Below are positions 1-5,755 of a stretch of DNA of 9,269 bases, piece by piece. The notes below the pieces were generated by a model. The model saw only the letters and a program-made list of their open reading frames with translations, searched no databases and had not been told where the DNA came from. The position numbers and the translations under genes were made by a program. Each line of letters begins with the position of its first letter. Position 1 is the stretch's first letter. The stretch is from an uncultured Haemophilus sp. (GTDB lineage Bacteria; Pseudomonadota; Gammaproteobacteria; Enterobacterales; Pasteurellaceae), in contig CABSXY010000064.1 of the NCBI GenBank assembly GCA_902481695.1, forward strand, positions 1 through 9,269, given 5' to 3'.

Positions 1-125
1 GAGTTCACCACCGCAATAATCGGTTTACCAAAGTCATTTTCTTTCATCCCTGTTGCACGCCATAAAGCACGTGCACCCGCCATATTACGACCTTGTGTAC
101 TGGTCGCTGAACGTAGTTTTGGCAT
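1..125 (-). CDS. ilvD: Dihydroxy-acid dehydratase, N-terminal fragment
   Basis: Only the first 41 complete codons are present; the gene runs off the left edge. IlvD dehydrates 2,3-dihydroxy-isovalerate and 2,3-dihydroxy-3-methylvalerate to the 2-keto acids in valine and isoleucine synthesis, in the cytoplasm, using an Fe-S cluster. The translation starts [20 protein letters not shown] and continues with a [19 protein letters not shown] stretch, which matches the very conserved N-terminus of enterobacterial IlvD. The ATG at 123-125 has a GGAGAG ribosome binding site at 133-138, seven bases upstream. It lies in the same direction as ilvG and ilvM, but about 1.1 kb of other sequence separates it from ilvM. 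The Fe-S ligands lie outside the window. Identity is confident despite the short length. Confidence 0.95.
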
Positions 126-171
126 AAATAATCTCTCCAAGTAAATTTTTGTTAAAGTTTGTTATGTTGTT

Positions 172-380
172 TAATTTCTTCGTTAATGAATACTGCCAAA
201 TCTCCCCTGCCCCTCTTTGCTAAAGAGGGGAAAATCTTTAGTTAATCGGCAACAATTTTGTCACTTTCATTTTAGCGATACTAAATTATTAACGCTAATA
301 TTAAATTTTATCTCATTTTAATCCCCTCTTTAGCAAAGAGGGGTAGGGGAGATTTGGCAGAAGATAATACGAAGAAATTA
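172..380. repeat. MITE-like palindromic element with long inverted arms
   Basis: Arms at 193-231 and 322-360 are 39 bases each and are reverse complements with one mismatch (G at 209 pairs against an A-type position in the other arm). They begin CTGCCAAATCTCCCCT. Each arm contains its own hairpin: CCCCTCTTT and AAAGAGGGG around a three-base loop (210-230 on the left, mirrored on the right). Outside the arms, after 8-9 unmatched bases, the symmetry resumes for 12 bases (172-183, TAATTTCTTCGT, against 369-380). The 90-base core is AT-rich and has no reading frame of note. There is no transposase, so if mobile it would be a non-autonomous element; a REP-type intergenic palindrome is the alternative. 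No clear direct target duplication is visible. It lies in the leader of ilvD, so the hairpins would be in the ilvD mRNA if transcription starts upstream. Confidence 0.75.
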
Positions 381-439
381 TTCGATAAAATTAAGTTTAT
401 AAATGCAATTATTTAGATAAAGAGCCTACCGATTAAAAT

Positions 440-481
440 AAAAGTGCGGTCAGATTTTACAGTGATTTTTAACCGCACTTT
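440..481 (-). terminator. USS dyad acting as likely terminator after the lipoprotein gene
   Basis: Two uptake signal sequences in opposite orientation (442-450 AAGTGCGGT and 472-480 ACCGCACTT) form a 10-bp stem, 441-450 against 472-481, with a loop of about 21 bases. On the minus strand the stem is followed by TTTATTTT. It starts nine bases beyond the stop codon of the lipoprotein gene. Inverted USS pairs of this kind are well-known terminators in Haemophilus. It probably stops transcripts coming from ilvG-ilvM-lipoprotein before ilvD, though the large loop makes its efficiency uncertain. The same sequence, less one base, lies inside ilvM. Confidence 0.7.
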
Positions 482-489
482 ATTGCTAT

Positions 490-1212
490 TTAGCGGAATA
501 GACATAAATCAATGAATCCACTTCGTTCATTCAGACAACCTATCATAGCAACCGGAATCCACAATGGAGCCGTTAAGATTATTAGTGGCGCCGTAAGTAT
601 ATTTTCACCAGTGTCCGAAAGGCTATATGATTTACTGGTGGTATAAGTCGTACGATAAACTGTCGCCATAATAGGCTTTGTCAGTTTATATTTTGCTAGT
701 AATTCATCATGATTTTTATATTCTTGGATAATACCATCTGCCTTGTACGTTTTAATATAAAAAACATCAAGTTGAGATGAAATACCAAAATCTTCTTTTA
801 TCCCTTGTTTAATCTTGTCTTTTGCTTGAGATGCTTGTGTAAAATTAAATTGACTGACTAGTTCATCCTGTTGTTTTTTCGTTAATTTATCTGCTTTAAC
901 AAGCACTTTTAAGAATGATGAAGCCCATTGCTTTTTATCTTCATCTAAATATATATAAAGTTTAGGTGATACTTTTTCTATTGATTTTGCATGGGGGCTA
1001 TTAAGGAATGTCGATAAATTAGAAACGTCTTGCCCTTTAAATTCAAAACTTTCTTTATCAGTAAAAACAAAAAGTCTGCCATCTTGGCTAAACATAAACA
1101 TCTGAATTTGTTCTTTACTTGACGTCACATTAGACTCTGTATTTTTATCTACACTACATGCTGACAAACAAAATAATGAACACAACATTATGAATGATAA
1201 GAGCTTTTTCAT
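490..1212 (-). CDS. Putative lipoprotein of unknown function
   Basis: I do not recognise a family for this 240-residue protein. The N-terminus is a typical lipoprotein signal: MKKLL, a hydrophobic stretch, and the lipobox L-S-A-C with the acylated cysteine at residue 19. Serine follows, so by the +2 rule the protein would go to the outer membrane. The middle is Lys/Asp-rich with no cysteines. Near the C-terminus (about residues 205-226) is a hydrophobic segment containing LTAPL twice (206-210 and 213-217), which may insert in or lie against a membrane. The ATG is supported by AAGGAA at 1220-1225, which overlaps the TAA of ilvM, leaving a 12-base gap between the genes. Translation may therefore be coupled to the ilv operon. 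The gene looks more AT-rich than ilvG and has no obvious role in amino acid synthesis, suggesting an insertion in the operon. Confidence 0.85.
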   Translation of the reverse strand: MKKLLSFIMLCSLFCLSACSVDKNTESNVTSSKEQIQMFMFSQDGRLFVFTDKESFEFKGQDVSNLSTFLNSPHAKSIEKVSPKLYIYLDEDKKQWASSFLKVLVKADKLTKKQQDELVSQFNFTQASQAKDKIKQGIKEDFGISSQLDVFYIKTYKADGIIQEYKNHDELLAKYKLTKPIMATVYRTTYTTSKSYSLSDTGENILTAPLIILTAPLWIPVAMIGCLNERSGFIDLCLFR

Positions 1213-1224
1213 TTTTAAGTTCCT

Positions 1225-1443
1225 TTACTTAATTTCAATCACATCTGGCAGTTTAGCCAATTGATTCACCAACAAATCAAAAGTGCGGTCAGATTTTACA
1301 GTGATTTTTAACTGCACTTGGGTGTCTACCAAGATCATATCCATATTAGTCACAGTAAAGCCACGTAAACGAATAACGCGTAATATCCGTTCTAATACTT
1401 CCGGACGATGTTGAGCAGTCAATTCAAAAGTATATTGATTCAT
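1225..1443 (-). CDS. ilvM: Acetohydroxyacid synthase II small (regulatory) subunit
   Basis: This 72-residue ACT-domain protein partners with IlvG to form acetohydroxyacid synthase II. It starts MNQYTFELTAQHRPEVLERI and contains RVIRLRGF and a TVKSDRTFDLLVNQL stretch, which align with E. coli IlvM (ERVLRVVRHRGF and LTVASPRSVDLLFSQL). I chose the ATG at 1441-1443 over an in-frame start 12 codons upstream because it is preceded by a GGAGG ribosome binding site lying inside the end of ilvG, and because homology begins here. The ilvG stop and this start are separated by one base (TAA-G-ATG), so translational coupling is expected. A USS (1281-1289) and an imperfect inverted partner (1311-1319) lie within the reading frame, encoding the conserved L-x-I-T-V-x-S-x-R segment. 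Confidence 0.93.
   Translation of the reverse strand: MNQYTFELTAQHRPEVLERILRVIRLRGFTVTNMDMILVDTQVQLKITVKSDRTFDLLVNQLAKLPDVIEIK
1279..1319. repeat. USS-containing 41-bp repeat inside ilvM
   Basis: Bases 1279-1319 match 440-480 in the same orientation at 40 of 41 positions; the only difference is T at 1313 for C at 474. The repeat holds AAGTGCGGT (1281-1289), an extended-USS-like spacer with two AT tracts, and ACTGCACTT, an imperfect inverted USS. In ilvM it is coding; the other copy is the intergenic terminator. The two copies are direct repeats flanking the lipoprotein gene and the last 54 bases of ilvM. Confidence 0.85.
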
Positions 1444-1444
1444 C

Positions 1445-3100
1445 TTAAATTTCCTCCAACATATCGGCATTACACGCACCTGGTGGGACTAATGGCCACA
1501 CACATTCTTCAGGTGGAATGCATACTTGTAGTAAATAAGCGGTTTCGCTATTTAATAAGCGATTAAGTGCTTCATCCACCTCATCAGCACGCTCAATGCG
1601 TTCAGTTGGAATATCGAAGGCTTTCGCCAGCATCACGAAATCAGGGTTATCTTCTAAAATGGTTTCTGAACGGCGTTTGTTCCAGAAAAGGTCTTGCCAT
1701 TGACGCACCATACCAAGGCGTTGGTTATCTAACAGCAAAATTTTCACTGGTAATTTGCCGCGTTTGATTGAGCCTAATTCTTGAATGTTCATCATCAATG
1801 AACCATCACCCGTCACTAAAATCACTTCATCATGAGGGCGTGCTTTTTTCGCGCCTACCGCTGCTGGTAAACCAAATCCCATGGTGCCGAACCCCGCAGA
1901 GGTAATATAGTTTTCTGGGGCGAAATGGCGCATATGTTGTGCAGACCACATTTGATGTTGACCCACATCGGTGCAAATCACCGCATTTTGAGGTTTACGC
2001 TGTGAAAGCGTGTTGAGCAACGACCAAGGATCAATTGGTCGGTTGCCTGCATTGTCAATATAAGTGAAATCGAGTTTGGCTTTCAATGCTTGAATGTGTG
2101 CTCGCCAATCATCAATCGCAAGCGGGATACTTAAAGCCTCTAAGGCTTGAATTAAATCACCTTGAAGGGCGACATTTGCTACACGGAGTTTGTTGATTTC
2201 TGCTGCATCAATATCACAATGGATCACTTTCGCGTGTGGTGCAAAACTATCTAATTTACCGGTCACACGGTCATCAAAACGCGCACCGCACACTAACAAT
2301 AAATCACATTCTTGTACGGCAACATTTGCGGCTCTTGTGCCATGCATACCAATCATACCCATATAAACGGGATCGGTTGGGTCAATTGAACCTAAACCTT
2401 TCAATGTTGAAACGGATGGCATTTTGGTGATTTGTAGGAATTTTTTGACCGCTTGTGTGGCTTTCGCCATACCTACACCACCACCTACATAAAGCACTGG
2501 TTTTTTCGCTTGTGCCAATAATGCTTTTGCTTCCGCTAATTTTAATTCTGAAAGTGCGGTTGGTTTTACGATAGGTTTGACAATAGGTTTGATATGTTCA
2601 GGTACATCGCTCACTTGGATGTTGCGAGGTACATCGATGAGAACGGGGCCAGGTCTGCCACTTTGTGCAATTTGGAAAGCAGAGGCAATAATTTCGGGGA
2701 GTTCTTCGATGGATTGCACAATGTAGCTGTGCTTGGTGCAAGCAAGAGATAAACCTAAAACATCGGCTTCTTGGAAAGCATCGGTACCGATAAGGGGAGC
2801 TGCCACTTGGCCAGTAAATGCCACGATTGGTACAGAGTCAGCAAAGGCATCGCCTAAACCAGTAATTAAATTGGTGGCACCTGGGCCAGAGGTTGCCACA
2901 CAAACGCCAACTTTGCCAGTAGAGCGCGCATAACCAATCGCGGCTATTGCAGCACCTTGTTCATTACGACAAAGGAGATGGTCAAGACCTGAGTCATAGA
3001 TGGCATCATAGGTTGGCATGATTGCCCCGCCTGGGTAGCCGAAAAGATCGGTTACACCGTGCGCTTTTAAACATTCGATAATGAGTTGTGCGCCTGTCAT
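1445..3100 (-). CDS. ilvG: Acetohydroxyacid synthase II large (catalytic) subunit
   Basis: This 551-residue TPP-dependent enzyme condenses pyruvate with 2-ketobutyrate or a second pyruvate, the first common step of isoleucine and valine synthesis. The N-terminus MTGAQLIIECLKAHGV aligns with E. coli IlvG. The GYPGGA motif (21-26), catalytic Glu47 (in RNEQGAA) and the TPP/Mg motif from GDG (431-433) to DNQ (458-460) are all present. Trp468 sits in RLGMVRQWQ, equivalent to E. coli Trp464, which favours 2-ketobutyrate. The frame is intact, unlike the frameshifted ilvG of E. coli K-12. A linker near residues 172-184 has a KPIV repeat followed by PTAL, the TAL being encoded by a USS (2552-2560). 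The start has only a modest ribosome binding site (GGGAAG, 3105-3110). Confidence 0.97.
   Translation of the reverse strand: MTGAQLIIECLKAHGVTDLFGYPGGAIMPTYDAIYDSGLDHLLCRNEQGAAIAAIGYARSTGKVGVCVATSGPGATNLITGLGDAFADSVPIVAFTGQVAAPLIGTDAFQEADVLGLSLACTKHSYIVQSIEELPEIIASAFQIAQSGRPGPVLIDVPRNIQVSDVPEHIKPIVKPIVKPTALSELKLAEAKALLAQAKKPVLYVGGGVGMAKATQAVKKFLQITKMPSVSTLKGLGSIDPTDPVYMGMIGMHGTRAANVAVQECDLLLVCGARFDDRVTGKLDSFAPHAKVIHCDIDAAEINKLRVANVALQGDLIQALEALSIPLAIDDWRAHIQALKAKLDFTYIDNAGNRPIDPWSLLNTLSQRKPQNAVICTDVGQHQMWSAQHMRHFAPENYITSAGFGTMGFGLPAAVGAKKARPHDEVILVTGDGSLMMNIQELGSIKRGKLPVKILLLDNQRLGMVRQWQDLFWNKRRSETILEDNPDFVMLAKAFDIPTERIERADEVDEALNRLLNSETAYLLQVCIPPEECVWPLVPPGACNADMLEEI
2552..2560 (+). repeat. 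DNA uptake signal sequence within ilvG
   Basis: An exact 9-bp Haemophilus USS core (AAGTGCGGT), read in the ilvG frame as Thr-Ala-Leu. It promotes binding of DNA by the type IV pilus-related uptake machinery during natural transformation. It lies in the interdomain linker region, where such an insertion is likely tolerated. Confidence 0.9.
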
Positions 3101-3154
3101 GTTGCTTCCCGTTTTTATGATTATTAAATAATTTTATGAATATTGAAGTTTTGC

Positions 3155-3183
3155 ATTGTAGCGGAATTTTTCGCCTTTGGTTA
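3155..3183 (-). promoter_or_regulatory. Candidate sigma70 promoter of ilvG
   Basis: On the minus strand a good -10 box, TACAAT (3155-3160), stands 17 bases from a weak -35, TAACCA (3178-3183). Transcription would start near 3148, giving a leader of only about 48 bases before the ilvG ATG. That is too short for the leader peptide and attenuator found ahead of E. coli ilvGMEDA. The weak -35 lowers confidence or implies an activator. Confidence 0.5.
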
Positions 3184-3205
3184 GGTTTTCGCGAAAAAAC
3201 AAACG

Positions 3206-3240
3206 AAAAAAACACGATAACCAAGATTATCGTGTTTTTT
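3206..3240 (-). terminator. Rho-independent terminator of the DUF533 gene
   Basis: A 14-bp perfect stem (3207-3220 with 3227-3240; AACACGATAA paired with TTATCGTGTT plus A/T extensions) closes on a six-base loop. On the minus strand the stem ends in seven T residues followed by further T-rich sequence. It lies 45 bases beyond the DUF533 stop and upstream of the proposed ilvG promoter, so it insulates ilvG from the gene before it. Because A and T runs flank both sides it could also work in reverse. A second hairpin without a T run (CAGAAAAC, 3255-3262, and GTTTTCTG, 3268-3275) lies between it and the stop. Confidence 0.85.
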
Positions 3241-3284
3241 ATGAAAAGTACGGTCAGAAAACGCAATGTTTTCTGCACGTAAAA

Positions 3285-3923
3285 TTAGAAGCCTGCTTGT
3301 TTTTCTAATTGTTCAACAAGCGCATCGTCTAAGCCTAATGCTTGTGCTAAATCTGCTAAGAAAATGATTTCTTTGCGAGATAAATCTTTGCTTACTAAAC
3401 GAGCTGCTAAATACACATTGCTTGCAAGTGCAGTATCATTACCTACAAGACGTGCAATCTCGTTGATAGAAATTGGATTTTGGATTTCTTGTTCAAGCCA
3501 TTGCGCTAATTCAGGGTTGTTACCCGCTTCGTTTGCGATAGTTTGTTTTTCATCTTCAGTGATTTCACCATCTGCTGCCGCTGCGGCGATCATAGTACGT
3601 AAAATTAATTCACCCGCATCAACATGGCTTGATGAATTTAATACATCAAACGCATTTTCTGAAATGTTTGGTTGGCTATTTTGTTGGGATTTTTGATAAT
3701 TTTGGTACGCTTGGTAAGCAAGGTTACCTAATACAGCAAGTGAGCCTAATTTTGCTAAGCTTGCGCCACCGCTACGACCTAAAATCATTGATAAAATACC
3801 GCCTAACGCAGCACCTCCCCCTACTTTGGTGAGAGAGTCGATTGTTTGGTTGCCGGTTTCAAGTTTGCTTGCAGAGTTTTTAGCCACATCTAAAACTTGA
3901 TTTAAAATGCTGTTGAGATCCAT
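3285..3923 (-). CDS. DUF533/YebE-family protein with TerB-like domain
   Basis: A 212-residue protein resembling the DUF533 family (E. coli YebE), probably associated with the inner membrane; the biochemical role is unknown. The N-terminal 30 residues are polar. A Gly/Ala-rich hydrophobic stretch follows (about 35-72, with GGGAALGGILSMILGR), then a Gln/Asn-rich linker (73-90). The C-terminal half is an all-helical TerB-like domain containing MIAAAAADGEITEDEK (111-126), the D-G-x-I-x-x-x-E pattern typical of this fold. The ATG at 3921-3923 has an AAGGA ribosome binding site at 3931-3935, seven bases away. The gene is divergent from the transporter and has its own terminator, so it is probably monocistronic. 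E. coli yebE is linked to envelope stress, but no such promoter is evident here. Confidence 0.85.
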   Translation of the reverse strand: MDLNSILNQVLDVAKNSASKLETGNQTIDSLTKVGGGAALGGILSMILGRSGGASLAKLGSLAVLGNLAYQAYQNYQKSQQNSQPNISENAFDVLNSSSHVDAGELILRTMIAAAAADGEITEDEKQTIANEAGNNPELAQWLEQEIQNPISINEIARLVGNDTALASNVYLAARLVSKDLSRKEIIFLADLAQALGLDDALVEQLEKQAGF

Positions 3924-4002
3924 AAATGTTTCCTTTTGGTTGTTAATAGAGATTAAATTCGGCCTTTAGACAGTGATTTTTAAAAAAAATTCATTATTTT
4001 TA

Positions 4003-4011
4003 ACCGCACTT
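4003..4011 (-). repeat. DNA uptake signal sequence in the divergent intergenic region
   Basis: ACCGCACTT on the plus strand, an exact USS in reverse orientation, between the DUF533 gene and the transporter. A fragment ACAGTGATTTTTA (3970-3982) and the flank ATTTTTA next to this USS resemble the spacer of the 41-bp repeat in ilvM, suggesting a decayed or rearranged copy of the same extended USS. Confidence 0.88.
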
Positions 4012-4023
4012 TAAATCAAATTC

Positions 4024-4051
4024 TTGACTCGGTTTTAGAATTCATTATATT
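4024..4051 (+). promoter_or_regulatory. Sigma70 promoter of the transporter operon
   Basis: TTGACT (4024-4029; 5 of 6 to consensus) and TATATT (4046-4051; 5 of 6) are separated by 16 bases. Transcription would begin near 4058, about 25 bases before the ATG at 4083. This places the alternative TTG start at 4050 upstream of the transcript, which argues for the ATG. Confidence 0.75.
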
Positions 4052-4082
4052 GAAATCTTTCTTCATTCAAAAGGAACTTAAT

Positions 4083-5597
4083 ATGACGCAGTCAAACGCA
4101 AAGCGTGAGACCTTCTCTGGTCGGAAAGCATTTATTATGGCGGCGATTGGATCCGCTGTTGGCTTAGGAAACATCTGGCGTTTCCCTTACACCACTTATG
4201 AAAACGGTGGCGGTGCATTTATTATCCCTTACCTTATTGCACTTTTAACCGCTGGTATTCCATTGCTTTTCTTAGATTACGCAATCGGTCATCGCCATCG
4301 TGGTGGTGCACCACTTTCTTATCGTCGTTTTAACCCGCACTTTGAAGTGTTTGGTTGGTGGCAGGTGATGGTGAACGTCATTATCGGGCTTTACTACGCA
4401 GTGGTATTAGGTTGGGCGGCAAGCTATACCTATTTCTCACTTAATTCTGCTTGGGGCGACCAACCAATTGATTTCTTCCTACATGAATTCTTAAAAATGG
4501 GCGATATCAGCAATGGTGTGAGCTTTGAGTTTGTTGGCATGGTAACTGGCCCATTAATTGCTGTGTGGTTGGTGGCGTTAGGTGTGCTTTCTTTAGGTAT
4601 TCAAAAAGGGATTTCTAAATCTTCAGATATCTTAATGCCTGTTTTAGTGGTGATGTTTGTGGCGTTGGTAGTTTATTCTTTATTCTTACCAGGTGCAGAA
4701 AAAGGCTTAAACGCACTATTTACACCGGACTGGTCAAAACTCTCTAATCCGAGCGTGTGGATTGCGGCTTATGGTCAAATCTTCTTCTCTCTTTCCATCT
4801 GTTTCGGGATTATGATTACGTATGCATCGTACTTGAAAAAAGATTCAGATTTAACAGGTAGCGGTTTAGTTGTTGGTTTTGCGAACTCAAGTTTTGAAGT
4901 GCTTGCTGGTATCGGTGTATTTGCGGCATTAGGTTTCATCGCAACCGCGCAAGGTGTAGAAGTGAGCGAAGTGGCAAAAGGAGGTATTGGTTTAGCCTTC
5001 TTTGCATTCCCAACTATTATTAACAAAGCACCATTCGGTGAAGTATTAGGGGTATTATTCTTCGGTTCATTAACCTTTGCGGCATTAACCTCATTTATCT
5101 CTGTTATTGAAGTAATTATTTCAGCGATTCAAGATAAACTCCGTTTACGTCGAGCAAAAGCGACCTTTGTTGTTGGTTTACCAATGATGGTGGTTTCTGT
5201 CATTTTATTTGGTACAACAACCGGCTTACCTATGCTTGATGTATTCGATAAATTTGTGAACTACTTCGGTATTGTAGCAGTGGCATTTGTTTCATTAATT
5301 GTGATTGTAGCAAATGAAAAACTAGGTTTATTAGGCAACCACTTAAATCAAAGCTCTTCATTCAAAGTCGGTTTCCTATGGCGTTTATGTATTGTCATCA
5401 CAACCGGTATTCTTGCCTTTATGTTATTCAGTGAGGGTGCGAAAGTATTTACAGAAGGTTATGAAGGCTATCCAAGCTGGTTTGTAAATATCTTTGGTTG
5501 GGGTATGGCAATTTCGCTAGTGGTGGTTTCGTTCATTCTTTCTCGTTTAAAATGGAAAAATGAAGACAACTTCAAGCTTGAAGAAAAAGGAGAATAA
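4083..5597 (+). CDS. Sodium-dependent amino acid transporter, NSS family (MetP-like)
   Basis: A 504-residue polytopic inner membrane protein of the neurotransmitter:sodium symporter (SNF/NSS, LeuT-fold) family. The TM1 signature is clear: GSAVGLGNIWRFPY at residues 23-36, followed by ENGGGAFIIPY. These residues bind sodium and substrate in the unwound part of TM1 in the family. Many further hydrophobic segments run to about residue 490. The frame can be extended to a TTG at 4050, but the ATG at 4083 is preferred: it has AAGGAA at 4071-4076 six bases upstream, and the promoter lies over the TTG. The following gene encodes a MetS-type small subunit, which points to the two-component methionine/alanine importers of this family. 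The substrate is inferred from that pairing, not from binding residues. Confidence 0.93.
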   Translation: MTQSNAKRETFSGRKAFIMAAIGSAVGLGNIWRFPYTTYENGGGAFIIPYLIALLTAGIPLLFLDYAIGHRHRGGAPLSYRRFNPHFEVFGWWQVMVNVIIGLYYAVVLGWAASYTYFSLNSAWGDQPIDFFLHEFLKMGDISNGVSFEFVGMVTGPLIAVWLVALGVLSLGIQKGISKSSDILMPVLVVMFVALVVYSLFLPGAEKGLNALFTPDWSKLSNPSVWIAAYGQIFFSLSICFGIMITYASYLKKDSDLTGSGLVVGFANSSFEVLAGIGVFAALGFIATAQGVEVSEVAKGGIGLAFFAFPTIINKAPFGEVLGVLFFGSLTFAALTSFISVIEVIISAIQDKLRLRRAKATFVVGLPMMVVSVILFGTTTGLPMLDVFDKFVNYFGIVAVAFVSLIVIVANEKLGLLGNHLNQSSSFKVGFLWRLCIVITTGILAFMLFSEGAKVFTEGYEGYPSWFVNIFGWGMAISLVVVSFILSRLKWKNEDNFKLEEKGE

Positions 5598-5599
5598 AG

Positions 5600-5698
5600 A
5601 TGACAAGTATTGCAATTACAATGATGATTGTGGCGCTTTTAGTGATTTGGGGCGGCTTGATCTTTTCCTTAGTCAGACTTCCAAAAGAAGAAAAATAA
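5600..5698 (+). CDS. Small membrane subunit of the NSS transporter (MetS/AlaS-like)
   Basis: A 32-residue protein starting two bases after the transporter stop, with an AAGGAG ribosome binding site (5587-5592) inside the end of the transporter gene, so the two are surely co-translated. The sequence has a short N-terminus MTSIAITMM, one transmembrane helix (about 4-25, containing IWGGLIFSL), and a charged tail ending LPKEEK. This architecture and position match the methionine/alanine importer small subunits that accompany MetP-type NSS transporters and are needed for full transport. The gene is easily missed because of its length. Function is assigned by resemblance and context. Confidence 0.9.
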   Translation: MTSIAITMMIVALLVIWGGLIFSLVRLPKEEK

Positions 5699-5709
5699 GG
5701 TCAAAATTG

Positions 5710-5718
5710 ACCGCACTT
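5710..5718 (-). repeat. DNA uptake signal sequence after the small subunit gene
   Basis: ACCGCACTT, an exact USS in reverse orientation, 11 bases beyond the small subunit stop and just before the terminator hairpin. Its flank GGTCAA-AA-TTGACC (5699-5712) forms a short inverted repeat. Confidence 0.88.
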
Positions 5719-5729
5719 TGAAATAAGTA

Positions 5730-5754
5730 GGGCGTGCTGAGCACGCCCTTTTTT
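5730..5754 (+). terminator. Rho-independent terminator between transporter operon and cpdB
   Basis: GGGCGTGC (5730-5737) and GCACGCCC (5741-5748) form an eight-pair GC-rich stem with a three-base TGA loop, followed by six T residues on the plus strand. It ends one base before the cpdB stop codon. It terminates the transporter pair; on the other strand the hairpin is followed by a poorer T-run, so it may also serve the convergent cpdB less efficiently. Confidence 0.93.
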
Positions 5755-5755
5755 G

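Larger units (their letters stand above)
126..489. other. Gene-free interval between ilvD and the lipoprotein gene
   Basis: This 364-base stretch has no supportable coding region. It holds the ilvD ribosome binding site, a MITE-like palindromic element (172-380), a short AT-rich spacer, and the USS dyad terminator (440-481). I found no convincing sigma70 promoter for ilvD. Several AT-rich -10-like hexamers occur on the minus strand, but none has a good -35 partner, so how ilvD is transcribed here is unresolved. Confidence 0.7.

Noticed and set aside
1444..1479. N-terminal extension of ilvM by 12 residues
   Set aside because: It would overlap the end of ilvG, has no homology to IlvM, and the GGAGG site is placed for the ATG at 1441-1443.
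3124..3156. Ten-codon minus-strand frame with three Ile (MQNFNIHKII) ahead of ilvG, resembling an attenuation leader peptide
   Set aside because: Its ATG overlaps the proposed -10 box, so it would lie outside the transcript, and no terminator hairpin lies between it and ilvG.
3244..3253. Possible USS AAGTACGGT after the DUF533 gene
   Set aside because: One mismatch in the core; probably a decayed signal, so not counted as a USS.
3006..3278. 90-codon minus-strand frame overlapping the start of ilvG
   Set aside because: It runs through the terminator hairpin and into ilvG out of frame, with low-complexity composition; a shadow frame.
3364..3832. Plus-strand frames of 110 and 67 codons opposite the DUF533 gene
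   Set aside because: Antisense to a well-supported gene; composition mirrors its alanine-rich codons.
4050..4082. N-terminal extension of the transporter from a TTG start
   Set aside because: The TTG overlaps the -10 box and lacks a ribosome binding site; the ATG at 4083 has a good one.
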